Below, in pieces: positions 17,798 to 26,588 of a stretch of DNA of 64,000 nt. The first letter of the stretch is position 1. Each line of letters begins with the position of its first letter. The position numbers and the translations under genes are program-made. Below the pieces are notes generated by a model. It ran no database searches. It was given only the letters and a program-made list of their open reading frames with translations, and was not told where the DNA came from. The DNA comes from Streptomyces sp. DH24 (GTDB lineage: Bacteria > Actinomycetota > Actinomycetes > Streptomycetales > Streptomycetaceae): NCBI RefSeq assembly GCF_029813775.1, contig NZ_JARVKW010000027.1, positions 43,315-107,314 of the forward strand. Reading direction: 5' to 3'.

Positions 17798-18373
17798 ATG
17801 GGGGCTTCGAGGCGGATTTGGCGGACGCCCGGCGTCCGGGGCCGTCGGCGGGCCGGTGCTGTGGCCGGCTTCGCCGTGGTGGCCGTGGCCGGTGTCGTCG
17901 CGTGTGAGCCGGGCGGGCTGAACACCGGGGCGGTGGCCTTCACGACGGACCAGGCGGTGACCCGGGAGCTTCAGCGGCAGAAGACGGACGTGCGGTGGCT
18001 CACCTGCACGGCCTCCTACGGGGAGGGCGGCGGCGGTACGGCGTCGTCCACCGCGACCGAGAAGGCCGTCGCCGACGTCGACTGCGAGGGCGAGACCGGC
18101 GACGGGCGGGACATCACCGTCACCGGCAGGATCACCCGGGTCGTCAACGGCGCCTGTGTGCGCGGGAGTCTGACCGCCAAGGTCGACGGCAAGGTGTGGT
18201 TCCGCGTCGACGGGCTGGGCAACTGCGACGCCGCCACCAGCGCCCCGCCCGCGGGCGGCGAACCGGGCGGCGAACCGGGCGGCGGGGGAGCCGAGCCCAC
18301 CGTCACGGTGACCGTCACGCGGACCGTCTGGTGCCGCGAGGACCCCGACTGCGCGCCCGTCGAGGGCAAGTGA
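17798..18373 (+). CDS. putative secreted lipoprotein
   Basis: 191 residues from ATG 17798. An Arg-rich N-terminus, a hydrophobic stretch AGAVAGFAVVAVAGVVA and a Cys (VVAC, around residue 37) form a lipobox, so the protein is probably exported and lipid-anchored. The mature part begins with a disordered Gly-rich stretch and contains paired Cys residues (LTCTASY, DVDCEGE, NGACVRG, GNCDA, WCREDPDCAP) that could form disulfides. The C-terminus has a Gly/Glu/Pro linker and a short TVTVTVTRT strand. The longer open frame upstream is antisense noise. Function unknown. Confidence 0.7.
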   Translation: MGASRRIWRTPGVRGRRRAGAVAGFAVVAVAGVVACEPGGLNTGAVAFTTDQAVTRELQRQKTDVRWLTCTASYGEGGGGTASSTATEKAVADVDCEGETGDGRDITVTGRITRVVNGACVRGSLTAKVDGKVWFRVDGLGNCDAATSAPPAGGEPGGEPGGGGAEPTVTVTVTRTVWCREDPDCAPVEGK

Positions 18374-18453
18374 ACCGGTCAGAGGGGTGTGCGCTCCCGG
18401 TCAAGTGATCGGAACCCCTGTCCGCGGGCGCCGCCGCTGCATAGGGTGATCGG

Positions 18454-21400
18454 GTGACTCAGCCTGCAACGACAGCACCGGCGGCCTCGCCTGCGTATCT
18501 CCGGTTCCCGCACCTGCACGGCGAGTTGGTCGCCTTCACGGCCGAGGACGACGTGTGGGTCGCGCCGCTCGACGGCTCACGCGCCTGGCGGGTCAGCGCC
18601 GAGAACATTCCGGTGACCACGCCGCGCATCTCGCCGGACGGCACGACCGTCGCCTGGACCTCCACCCGCGACGGCGCCCCCGAGGTGCACGTCGCGCCGG
18701 TCGACGGCGGCCCCGCCAGACGCCTCACGTACTGGGGCAGCTGGAAGACGCAGGTGCGCGGCTGGACCCCGGACGGCGACGTCCTCGCGATCACCACCCA
18801 CGGCCAGGCCAGCCTGCGCCGCACCTGGGCCCGCGCCGTCCCCCTGGACGGCGGACCGGCGGCCACCCTGCCGTACGGGCCGGTCGGCGACGTCGCGTAC
18901 GGGCCGCGCACCGTGCTGCTGTCCGCCACGATGGGCCGGGAGGCCGCCTGGTGGAAGCGCTACCGGGGCGGCACGGCCGGCAAGCTGTGGATCGACCGGG
19001 ACGCCCCCGACGGGGACGGCGCCGGGGAGTTCGTCCGGCTGCACGAGGACCTGGACGGCAACATCGAGTACCCGTTCTGGGTCGGGGAGCGCATCGCGTT
19101 CCTCTCCGACCACGAGGGCACCGGCGCCGTGTACTCCTCCCTCGCCGACGGCTCCGACCTGCGCCGCCACACCCCGCTTGGGGGCACCTCCCGCTCCGGC
19201 GAAGCCGAGAGTGGGGGAGGCTTCTACGCCCGGCACGCCGCCACCGACGGCACCCGCGTCGTGTACTCGAGCGCCGGCCGGCTGTGGCTGCTGGACGACC
19301 TCGACGGCGCCGAGCCGCGCCCCCTCGACATCCGGCTCGGCGGGCAGCGCGTCGACCTGAACCCGTTCCCGGTCAACGCCGCCCGCTGGTTCGGCGCGGC
19401 GTCCCCGGACCACACCGCGCGCGGCAGCGCCGTCTCCGTACGCGGCTCCGTGCACTGGGTCACCCACCGCTCCGGACCCGCCCGCGCGCTCGCCGCGCGG
19501 CCCGGCGTACGGGCCCGGCTGCCGCGCACCTTCCGCGCCGACGGCGAGGAGTGGGTGGTGTGGGTGACCGACGCCGAGGGCGACGACGCGCTGGAGTTCG
19601 CGCCCGCCACCGGCCTGGCCCCCGGCGCCACCCCGCGCCGGCTCGCCGCCGGGCAGCTCGGCCGCGTCCTCTCCCTCGCCATGGCCCCCGACGGCAGCCG
19701 CGTCGCCGTCGCCTCGCACGACGGCCGGGTGCTGCTCGTCGAGCGGGAGACCGGCGAGGTCCGCGAGGTGGACCGCAGCGAGGACGGCGACGCCTCCGGG
19801 CTGGTGTTCTCGCCGGACTCGTCCTGGCTCGCCTGGTCCCACCCCGGCCCGCGCCCGCTGTGCCAGCTCAAGCTCGCCAACACCACCGACCTGTCCGTCA
19901 CGGAGGCCACCCCGCTGCGCTTCCAGGACTACGCGCCCGCGTTCACCCTGGACGGCAAGCACCTCGCCTTCCTGTCGGCGCGGTCCTTCGACCCGGTCTA
20001 CGACGAGCACGTCTTCGACCTCGCGTTCGTCGAGGGCGTCCGCCCGTACCTGATAACGCTGGCCGCGACCACGCCGTCCCCGTTCGGGCCGCAGCGGCAC
20101 GGCCGCCCCTTCGAGACGCCGGACCGGGAGGAGACCCCCGACAGCGAGGGCACCCCCACCACGCGCATCGACCTGGACGGCCTCGCCGACCGCATCGTGC
20201 CCTTCCCGGTCGAGGCCGCCCGCTACTCCAACCTGCGCGCCGCGAAGGACGGCGTGCTGTGGCTGAGGCACCCGGTGCACGGCGTCCTCGGCCACTCCCG
20301 CGCCACGCCCGACGACGCCGACCCGCACACCGAGCTGGAGCGCTACGACCTCGCCCAGCAGCGCGTCGAGCATCTCGCCGCCGACGCCGACCACTTCGAG
20401 GTCAGCGGCGACGGCAAGCGGGTCCTGCTGTGGACGGACAGCCGGCTGAAGGTCGTCCCCAGCGACCGGCGAGCCTCCGGCGACGACGACAGCGACACCA
20501 ACATCACCGTCGACCTGTCCCGCGTACGCCACCTGATCGACCCGGCGGCCGAGTGGCGGCAGATGTACGAGGAGACCGGCCGCGTCATGCGGGACCACTT
20601 CTGGCGGTCCGACATGAGCGGCGTCGACTGGGACGGGGTCCTGGACCGCTACCGGCCCGTCCTGGAGCGCGTCGCCACCCACGACGACCTGGTCGACCTG
20701 CTGTGGGAGGTGCACGGCGAACTCGGCACCTCGCACGCCTACGTCACCCCGCGCGGCGGCTTCGGCGGCGGCGCCCGGCAGGGCCTGCTCGGCGCGGACC
20801 TCTCCCGCCACGAGGACGGCACCTGGCGCATCGACCGCGTCCTGCCCTCCGAGACGTCCGACCCGGACGCGCGCTCCCCGCTCGCCGCGCCCGGCGTCGC
20901 GGTCCGCGCCGGGGACGCGATCGTCGCCGTCGCGGGGCAGCCGGTCGACCCGGTGACCGGCCCCGGCCCGCTGCTGGTGGGTACGGCCGGCAAGCCCGTG
21001 GAGCTGACCGTCCTGCCGTCCGGCGGCGGCGAGCCCCGGCACGCGGTGGTCGTCCCGCTGGACGACGAGGAGCCGCTGCGCTACCACGCCTGGGTCGCCG
21101 ACCGGCGTGCCTACGTCCACGAGAAGTCCGGCGGCCGGCTCGGCTACCTGCACGTGCCCGACATGCAGGCGCCCGGCTGGGCGCAGATCCACCGGGACCT
21201 GCGCGTCGAGGTCGCCCGCGAGGGCCTGGTCGTCGACGTCCGCGAGAACCGCGGCGGCCACACCTCCCAGCTGGTGGTGGAGAAGCTGGCGCGGCGGATC
21301 GTCGGCTGGTGCTCGCCGCGCGGCATGCGGCCGTACAGCTATCCGATGGACGCGCCGCGCGGGCCGGTCGTCGCCGTCGCCAACGAGTTCTCCGGCTCCG

Positions 21401-21720
21401 ACGGCGACATCGTGAACGCGGCGATCAGGGCGCTGGGCATCGGACCGGTCGTCGGCATGCGCACGTGGGGTGGTGTCATCGGCATCGACAGCCGCTACCG
21501 CCTGGTCGACGGCACGCTGATCACCCAGCCGAAGTACGCGTTCTGGCTCGAGGGTTACGGGTGGAGCGTGGAGAACCACGGCGTGGACCCGGACGTGGAG
21601 GTTCCGCAGCGTCCCCAGGACTACGCGGCGGGCCGGGACCCCCAGCTGGACGAGGCGGTCCGCCTGGCCCTTGAGGCCCTGGAGCACACCCCCGCCAGGA
21701 CCCCGCCCGGCCTGCCGTAG
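18454..21720 (+). CDS. tricorn-type protease, S41 family
   Basis: 1088 residues from GTG 18454, close to the length of tricorn core protease. Tricorn forms large cytosolic assemblies that cut peptides released by proteasomes, which streptomycetes also have. Seen in order: beta-propeller blades with repeated SPDGT/DGS motifs (about 20-330 and 340-660), a helical C1 region around Tyr-Glu-Glu-Thr-Gly-Arg (about 700), a PDZ-like domain (about 760-860) and the S41 core. The core has NEFSGSDGDIVN (Ser about 982, nucleophile) and RTWGGVIGI. TAGGGT 6 nt before GTG suggests a leaderless mRNA. A short palindromic repeat is inserted in frame at 19178-19220. Confidence 0.93.
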   Translation: MTQPATTAPAASPAYLRFPHLHGELVAFTAEDDVWVAPLDGSRAWRVSAENIPVTTPRISPDGTTVAWTSTRDGAPEVHVAPVDGGPARRLTYWGSWKTQVRGWTPDGDVLAITTHGQASLRRTWARAVPLDGGPAATLPYGPVGDVAYGPRTVLLSATMGREAAWWKRYRGGTAGKLWIDRDAPDGDGAGEFVRLHEDLDGNIEYPFWVGERIAFLSDHEGTGAVYSSLADGSDLRRHTPLGGTSRSGEAESGGGFYARHAATDGTRVVYSSAGRLWLLDDLDGAEPRPLDIRLGGQRVDLNPFPVNAARWFGAASPDHTARGSAVSVRGSVHWVTHRSGPARALAARPGVRARLPRTFRADGEEWVVWVTDAEGDDALEFAPATGLAPGATPRRLAAGQLGRVLSLAMAPDGSRVAVASHDGRVLLVERETGEVREVDRSEDGDASGLVFSPDSSWLAWSHPGPRPLCQLKLANTTDLSVTEATPLRFQDYAPAFTLDGKHLAFLSARSFDPVYDEHVFDLAFVEGVRPYLITLAATTPSPFGPQRHGRPFETPDREETPDSEGTPTTRIDLDGLADRIVPFPVEAARYSNLRAAKDGVLWLRHPVHGVLGHSRATPDDADPHTELERYDLAQQRVEHLAADADHFEVSGDGKRVLLWTDSRLKVVPSDRRASGDDDSDTNITVDLSRVRHLIDPAAEWRQMYEETGRVMRDHFWRSDMSGVDWDGVLDRYRPVLERVATHDDLVDLLWEVHGELGTSHAYVTPRGGFGGGARQGLLGADLSRHEDGTWRIDRVLPSETSDPDARSPLAAPGVAVRAGDAIVAVAGQPVDPVTGPGPLLVGTAGKPVELTVLPSGGGEPRHAVVVPLDDEEPLRYHAWVADRRAYVHEKSGGRLGYLHVPDMQAPGWAQIHRDLRVEVAREGLVVDVRENRGGHTSQLVVEKLARRIVGWCSPRGMRPYSYPMDAPRGPVVAVANEFSGSDGDIVNAAIRALGIGPVVGMRTWGGVIGIDSRYRLVDGTLITQPKYAFWLEGYGWSVENHGVDPDVEVPQRPQDYAAGRDPQLDEAVRLALEALEHTPARTPPGLP
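19178..19220. repeat. short palindromic repeat element inside the tricorn gene
   Basis: The stretch CTTGGGGGCACCTCCCGC...GAGAGTGGGGGAGG, with an inner CGGC-GAA-GCCG hairpin, looks like the small palindromic elements that recur between and inside genes of streptomycetes. Here it is read in frame as LGGTSRSGEAESGGG, a flexible loop between propeller blades. The family attribution is from memory of Streptomyces sequences; no second copy is seen in this window. Confidence 0.55.
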
Positions 21721-21785
21721 CCGCGGGCGCCGCGCACCCACCCGATACGATGCCCCCCGTATCCCGATCGACCGCCGGAGGACAC

Positions 21786-22139
21786 ATGGCAGGGGAACCG
21801 CAGGACGACTGCCTGTTCTGCAAGATCGTCGCAGGGCAGATCCCGGCGACGATCGTGCGCGAGACGGAGACCACCGTCGCCTTCCGGGACATCAACCCGC
21901 AGGCCCCGACCCACGTCCTGGTCATCCCCAAGGCGCACTACCGGGACGCCGCGGCCCTCGCCGCCGGCGCCCCGGAGCTCGCCGCCGACGTGCTGCGCGA
22001 GACCCAGGCCGTCGCCGACGAGGAGAAGCTCGACAGTTACCGCGTCGTCTTCAACACCGGCGGCGGCGCCGGCCAGACGGTCTGGCACACCCACGCCCAC
22101 GTCCTCGGCGGCCGCGGCCTGAACTGGCCGCCGGGATAA
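21786..22139 (+). CDS. HIT family protein (histidine-triad nucleotide hydrolase)
   Basis: 117 residues from ATG 21786 with GGAGGA 4-9 bp upstream. HIT hydrolases cleave nucleoside phosphoramidates and dinucleotides. The histidine triad HTHAHVLGG lies at about 101-109, and CLFCKIVAGQIPA at the N-terminus is the typical HinT opening with two Cys residues. Seven base pairs separate it from the RNase Z gene, so the two probably share a transcript. Confidence 0.93.
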   Translation: MAGEPQDDCLFCKIVAGQIPATIVRETETTVAFRDINPQAPTHVLVIPKAHYRDAAALAAGAPELAADVLRETQAVADEEKLDSYRVVFNTGGGAGQTVWHTHAHVLGGRGLNWPPG

Positions 22140-22145
22140 GCAGCC

Positions 22146-23051
22146 GTGTCCGTACGCGAGTTGGTGGTCCTCGGCACCGCCAGCCAGGTCCCGACCCGGC
22201 ACCGCAACCACAACGGCTACCTGCTGCGCTGGGACGGCGAGGGCATCCTGTTCGACCCCGGCGAGGGCACGCAGCGCCAGATGCTGCGCGCCGGGGTCGC
22301 CGCCCACGACCTGAACCGGATCTGCGTCACCCACTTCCACGGCGACCACTCCCTGGGCCTGGCGGGCGTGATCCAGCGCATCAACCTGGACCAGGTGCCG
22401 CACGAGGTCACCGCCCACTACCCGCGCTCCGGCAAGCGGTTCTTCGACCGGCTCCGGTACGCCACCGCGTACCGCGAGACGGTGCGGCTGACCGAGGTCC
22501 CGGTCGCCGCCGACGGCGTCCTCGCCGCCACCCCGGGCTACACCCTGGAGGCGCGCAGGCTCTCCCACCCCGTCGAGTCCTACGGCTACCGGCTGACCGA
22601 GCCCGACGGCCGCCGCATGCTGCCCGAGCGGCTCGCCGCGCACGGCATCGAGGGGCCCGACGTGGGCCGTCTCCAGCGGGAGGGCGTCCTCGACGGGGTC
22701 ACGCTGGAGGACGTGAGCGAGGTGCGGCGCGGGCAGCGGTTCGCGTTCGTGATGGACACCCGGCTGTGCGACGGCGTGCACGCCCTCGCCGACGGCTGCG
22801 ACATGCTCGTCATCGAGTCGACGTTCCTCGACGAGGACACCGGCCTCGCGGTGGAGCACGGCCACCTCACCGCCGGGCAGGCGGCGCGCGCGGCGCGGGA
22901 CGCGGGCGTACGGCATCTGGTGCTCACGCACTTCAGCCAGCGCTACAGCGAACCGGAGGAGTTCGAGCGGCAGGCCAGGGCAGCCGGCTTCGAGGGCGAG
23001 CTGACCGTGGCGCGCGACCTGTTGCGGGTGCCGGTTCCGAAACGTCGGTAA
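22146..23051 (+). CDS. rnz: ribonuclease Z
   Basis: 301 residues from GTG 22146. RNase Z is a zinc endonuclease that trims the 3' end of tRNA precursors lacking encoded CCA. The motif THFHGDHSLGL at about 61-71, GYRLTEPDGRR, the VMDTRLCDGVHALADGCDMLVIESTFLDE strand with its Asp ligand, and HLTAGQAARAARDAGVRHLVLTHFSQRY supply the conserved zinc and phosphodiesterase residues. The length is that of the short RNase Z form. It follows the HIT gene closely and precedes add by 20 bp. Confidence 0.94.
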   Translation: MSVRELVVLGTASQVPTRHRNHNGYLLRWDGEGILFDPGEGTQRQMLRAGVAAHDLNRICVTHFHGDHSLGLAGVIQRINLDQVPHEVTAHYPRSGKRFFDRLRYATAYRETVRLTEVPVAADGVLAATPGYTLEARRLSHPVESYGYRLTEPDGRRMLPERLAAHGIEGPDVGRLQREGVLDGVTLEDVSEVRRGQRFAFVMDTRLCDGVHALADGCDMLVIESTFLDEDTGLAVEHGHLTAGQAARAARDAGVRHLVLTHFSQRYSEPEEFERQARAAGFEGELTVARDLLRVPVPKRR

Positions 23052-23071
23052 ACGGCTCGTACGATGCTGTG

Positions 23072-24064
23072 ATGCCCCTGCCGACAGCTGAACTGCACCT
23101 GCACATCGAAGGCACGCTGGAGCCGGAGCTGGCCTTCGAGCTCGCCGCCCGCAACGGCGTGACGCTGGGTTACGCCGACACCGGCGAGCTCCGCGAGGCC
23201 TACCGCTTCCAGGACCTCCAGTCCTTCCTCGACCTGTACTACGCGCTGATGGCGGTGCTGCGCACCGAGCGGGACTTCGAGGACCTGGCGAACGCCTATC
23301 TGGCCCGGGCCGCCGCGCAGGGCGTGCGGCACGCGGAGATCTTCTTCGACCCGCAGGCCCACCTGGCGCGCGGCGTTCCCATGGCGACGGTGGTGGAGGG
23401 CCTGTGGCGGGCGCTGGGCCGCAGCCGGGAGAACCACGGTGTGTCCACGCGGCTCATCATGTGCTTCCTGCGGGACGAGTCCGCCGAGTCGGCGATGCGG
23501 ACGCTGAAGGAGGCCGAGCCGTTCCTCGACCGGATCACGGGCGTCGGCCTGGACTCGGCGGAGGTCGGGCATCCGCCGGTGAAGTTCCGCGAGGTGTACG
23601 AGGCCGCCGCCGCGCTGGGCCTCAGGCGGGTCGCGCACGCCGGCGAGGAGGGCCCGCCGGAGTACATCACCGAGGCGCTGGACGTGCTCGGCGTGGAGCG
23701 GATCGACCACGGCCTGCGCTGCCTGGAGGACCCGCGGCTGGTGGAGCGGCTGGTGCGGGACCGGGTGCCGCTGACCCTGTGCCCGCTGTCGAACGTGCGG
23801 CTGCGCACCGTGGACACCCTGGCCGACCACCCGCTGCCCGCGATGCTGGAGGCGGGCCTGGTCTGCACGGTCAACTCCGACGACCCGGCCTACTTCGGCG
23901 GTTACGCGGGCGACAACCTGGACGCGGTGCGCGCCGGCCTCGGTCTCACCGAGGACCGGCTGCGCGAGCTGGCCCGCAACTCCTTCCTGGCGTCCTTCCT
24001 GGACGACGACGAGGAACTGCGGGCCCGGTACCTGGCCGAGGTCGAGGCGTACGAGTTCGGGTAG
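23072..24064 (+). CDS. add: adenosine/adenine deaminase family protein
   Basis: 330 residues from ATG 23072, with TACGAT ending 6 nt upstream (leaderless type). The metal-dependent deaminase fold shows ELHLHIEGTLEP (His 9 and 11), HAGEEG near 189 with catalytic Glu, IDHGLRC, and NSDDPAYFGG near 270 with the Asp zinc ligand. The opening HIEGTLEPELAFELAARNGV and short length resemble the eukaryotic-type adenine deaminase branch as much as classical adenosine deaminase, so substrate is uncertain between the two. Purine salvage is the likely role. A 19-bp hairpin follows. Confidence 0.88.
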   Translation: MPLPTAELHLHIEGTLEPELAFELAARNGVTLGYADTGELREAYRFQDLQSFLDLYYALMAVLRTERDFEDLANAYLARAAAQGVRHAEIFFDPQAHLARGVPMATVVEGLWRALGRSRENHGVSTRLIMCFLRDESAESAMRTLKEAEPFLDRITGVGLDSAEVGHPPVKFREVYEAAAALGLRRVAHAGEEGPPEYITEALDVLGVERIDHGLRCLEDPRLVERLVRDRVPLTLCPLSNVRLRTVDTLADHPLPAMLEAGLVCTVNSDDPAYFGGYAGDNLDAVRAGLGLTEDRLRELARNSFLASFLDDDEELRARYLAEVEAYEFG

Positions 24065-24067
24065 CCC

Positions 24068-24112
24068 CCGGGCGTACGCCTCCCGGTCGTCGTCCGGGAG
24101 GCGTACGCCCGG
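24068..24112. terminator. 19-bp perfect hairpin between convergent genes
   Basis: CCGGGCGTACGCCTCCCGG (24068-24086) pairs perfectly with 24094-24112 around a 7-nt loop, 4 bp after the add stop and 10 bp before the end of the convergent MFS gene. It can terminate both. Confidence 0.85.
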
Positions 24113-24122
24113 CGTGCGGCCG

Positions 24123-25442
24123 TCAGTCGCTCGCGGCGCCCGGCGCGGTCGTCGCCGCCGCGGTGCCGTACTCGCGCTGGGCGGGCACGGCCCGGGCGTC
24201 GACGGGGAACTCCACGACGGGGATGTCGGCGAGCGTGGGCTGCGCGTCGTCCGGGTGCTCGGCGACCGGGATGTCCACGACCGGCACCTGACCGGCGGGA
24301 ACCTGTTCGGCCGGCTGCGGCAGCCGTCCGGCGAACAGCGCCACCGCGGTCATCGGCACGGCGATCACCAGAAGTCCGGCCGCGAGGACCAGGCCCATGC
24401 CGGCGAATCCGGCCGACGCCGACAGCAGGCTGCCCACCAGCGGTCCGGCCGCCGTGCCGAGCGAGGACGCCGAGCCGACGAGCACCGCCCAGCGACCGCG
24501 CGGGTCGAGGGTGGCGGCGAGCCCGATGAGGTACGACAGGACCACCGGGTAGAAGGTGTTCCAGGCGATCTCGCCCGCCGCGAAGCCGGCCAGGTCGGTC
24601 GCGGAGGCGCTGAGCACGATGCAGCCGGCGATGACGACCGTGCCGCCGCCGACCGGGACCGCCCGGCCCAGCCGCGTCCCGAGCGCGCCCGCCGCGAGGA
24701 CGCCGAGCAGTCCGGCGCCGAGTGCCACCGCGAACACGGCGCCGACGGTGGCCTCGCCGAGGCCGGCCTGCGTCAGACCGATCCGGCCGCTGACGCCCCA
24801 CAGGGAGTTCTGCGCGAGGGACCAGCACACCATGGCGGCGGCGAGGACGACTCCGGCGCGCAGGTGGGGGAGCCCGGCCGGGTGCACGTGGGCGTGGGCC
24901 GGGGCGGTGCGGGCGGGCAGGCGGCCGGTCGTCGGCCACACGGCGAGCGCGGTGAGGGCGATCGCGGCGAACGGCAGCCCGTGGCCGGGGCCGAGCCGCG
25001 GCACCGTCAGATAGACGGCGCCGGCCAGCGCGGAGACGCTGAGCAGGCCGAGCGTGGTCGTCCGGTGCGGATCGCGCTGTCCGGCGATGCCGGTGGCGGC
25101 GACCGTGGTGACCGTGCCCGAGCCGAACCCGCCGAGGACCGCGCCGACGACGACGGCCGGGACGGCGGTGGTCAGGGCGGCGGTGCCGTAGCCGAGGACG
25201 GCGAGGACGAGCCCGGCGCGGGCCAGGGTGCGGGCGCCGATCCGCTCGACGCGGGAGGCCCACAGGAAACCGGCCGTCGCCGAACTCAGCAGCAGGGCGC
25301 TGCCGATGGCGCCGGACTGCGTCGCGGAGAGCGGAAGTCCCGAGTCGAGCCTGCCGACGGTGGTCGGCAGGAGGTACGGGGCGAGGTACCCGGCCGTGAA
25401 AAGGGCGACGAGGGGCCGGGGAATGGTGCGAGGGGCGAACAC
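24123..25442 (-). CDS. MFS transporter
   Basis: 439 residues from GTG 25442. The open frame extends to ATG 25547, but that part (TGATACAAATTGG on the minus strand) looks like promoter DNA and is poorly coding. About twelve hydrophobic segments are seen, with the MFS linker SRVERIGARTLARAGL between segments 2 and 3. The C-terminal tail of about 60 residues is soluble and contains a repeated phrase (VPVVDIPVAEHP, LADIPVVEFPV). It is likely a proton-driven exporter or nutrient transporter; the substrate is unknown. It is divergent from no gene on the right and convergent with add. Confidence 0.8.
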   Translation of the reverse strand: MFAPRTIPRPLVALFTAGYLAPYLLPTTVGRLDSGLPLSATQSGAIGSALLLSSATAGFLWASRVERIGARTLARAGLVLAVLGYGTAALTTAVPAVVVGAVLGGFGSGTVTTVAATGIAGQRDPHRTTTLGLLSVSALAGAVYLTVPRLGPGHGLPFAAIALTALAVWPTTGRLPARTAPAHAHVHPAGLPHLRAGVVLAAAMVCWSLAQNSLWGVSGRIGLTQAGLGEATVGAVFAVALGAGLLGVLAAGALGTRLGRAVPVGGGTVVIAGCIVLSASATDLAGFAAGEIAWNTFYPVVLSYLIGLAATLDPRGRWAVLVGSASSLGTAAGPLVGSLLSASAGFAGMGLVLAAGLLVIAVPMTAVALFAGRLPQPAEQVPAGQVPVVDIPVAEHPDDAQPTLADIPVVEFPVDARAVPAQREYGTAAATTAPGAASD

Positions 25443-25700
25443 GGGCGTTCCCAGAGCATGCGTAATGAAGCGTTGATGGGGGAGGGGCGCCGACCGTCGA
25501 CGGACAGGAACGCGCGGCCAATTTGTATCAAGCACGTATCGGCGCAAGCGAGGCGGGAAGCTGTGATCTAAGCCACTCTTGCGTTTGGGTCCGTGATGGT
25601 CGGGTAAGAGGGCGCTTTTTTCAAGATCGCCGAGGGGTGGAGGGCGCCGGGAAGGGGCGTGCCGGGCGTCGCGCGGCAGGCGGGAAGGTGACGACAGGTC

Positions 25701-26486
25701 CTAGCGCCACTGCACCGTCGTGGTGCCCCCGGCCGGTGCCGTTGCCTCGATCCTGGCCCGGGTCTCCCGCATCACCGCGACGATCCGTGCCTCGTGCTCG
25801 CCGGTCAGCCGGGCCACCGGCACCGAGCAGCTGATCGCGTCCTGCGCGGGCGCGTCGTAGCGCAGCGCGAAACCGAAGCCGACGATGCCGAGGACGCCCT
25901 CCTCGCGGTCCACGGAGTAGCCGCGCGCCCGCACGCCGGCGAGGTCGGCCGCCAGTGCGGCCCGGTCGGTGTGCGAGTGGGGGGTCATCGCCTCGTACGG
26001 GCCCTCGGGCAGCTCCTCGTCGGGCCGCTCCGCCAGCAGTGCCTTGCCGAGCGCGCCCACGTGCGCGGGCAGCCGCCGCCCGACGCGGCTGATGGTGCGC
26101 AGGTACTCGTGCGACTCCCGGGTCGCCAGATAGGCCACGTTCCGGCCGTCCAGCCGGCCGAGGTGGATCGTCTCGCCGAGGGTCTGGGACGCCTCGTCGA
26201 GAAACGGCCGCACCAGCCGCACGCGCGGGTCGGAGTCGAGGTAGCCGGTGCCGGTGAGCAGGGCGCGGATGCCGATGCCGTACAGCGAGCCGGTGACGTC
26301 CGTGCGGACCCAGCCGCGCGAGATCAGCGTCTGGAGCAGCGCGTACATCGAGCTGCGCGGCACTTCCAGCTCGTCCGCCAACTCCTGGAGCCGCGCCGGG
26401 CGGTCGCCGCGCGCCGCCAGCACCTCCAGCAGCTCGACCGTCCGCGCCGCGGACTTCACCTCGCGGACGCCCCCAGTCTCCGACAT
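25701..26486 (-). CDS. IclR family transcriptional regulator of the glucarate genes
   Basis: 261 residues. Winged helix at about 10-75 with LQELADELEVPRSSMYALLQTLISRGW as the recognition region; IclR effector domain about 85-245 with GALGKALLAE and the ligand-pocket segment DREEGVLGIVGFGFALR. Divergent from kdgD-gudD, 102 bp apart, so it very likely controls them, with glucarate or a breakdown product as effector (inference). TACGAT ends 6 nt before its ATG, implying a leaderless mRNA. Confidence 0.9.
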   Translation of the reverse strand: MSETGGVREVKSAARTVELLEVLAARGDRPARLQELADELEVPRSSMYALLQTLISRGWVRTDVTGSLYGIGIRALLTGTGYLDSDPRVRLVRPFLDEASQTLGETIHLGRLDGRNVAYLATRESHEYLRTISRVGRRLPAHVGALGKALLAERPDEELPEGPYEAMTPHSHTDRAALAADLAGVRARGYSVDREEGVLGIVGFGFALRYDAPAQDAISCSVPVARLTGEHEARIVAVMRETRARIEATAPAGGTTTVQWR

Positions 26487-26517
26487 GTGCCGATCGTAAA
26501 CGGGAGGCGCGCAACCA

Positions 26518-26566
26518 TTGACGCCCCGCGTTCGCGTATATAACCTCCATCCTCATACGTGGATGG
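26518..26566 (+). promoter_or_regulatory. kdgD-gudD promoter with overlapping inverted repeat
   Basis: TTGACG (26518-26523) and TAACCT (26541-26546) are spaced 17 bp. Directly downstream lies CCATCC-N8-GGATGG (26547-26566), an inverted repeat covering the expected start point. This is the likely site for the divergent IclR regulator. Confidence 0.5.
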
Positions 26567-26588
26567 CATCTACATAGGGAGACGAACG

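Noticed and set aside
18577..21741. Long antisense open frame opposite the tricorn gene
   Set aside because: Same GC shadow effect; no motif and no ribosome-binding site.
24123..25547. Longer start (ATG 25547) for the MFS transporter
   Set aside because: The first 35 codons include promoter-like AT-rich DNA and no membrane topology support.
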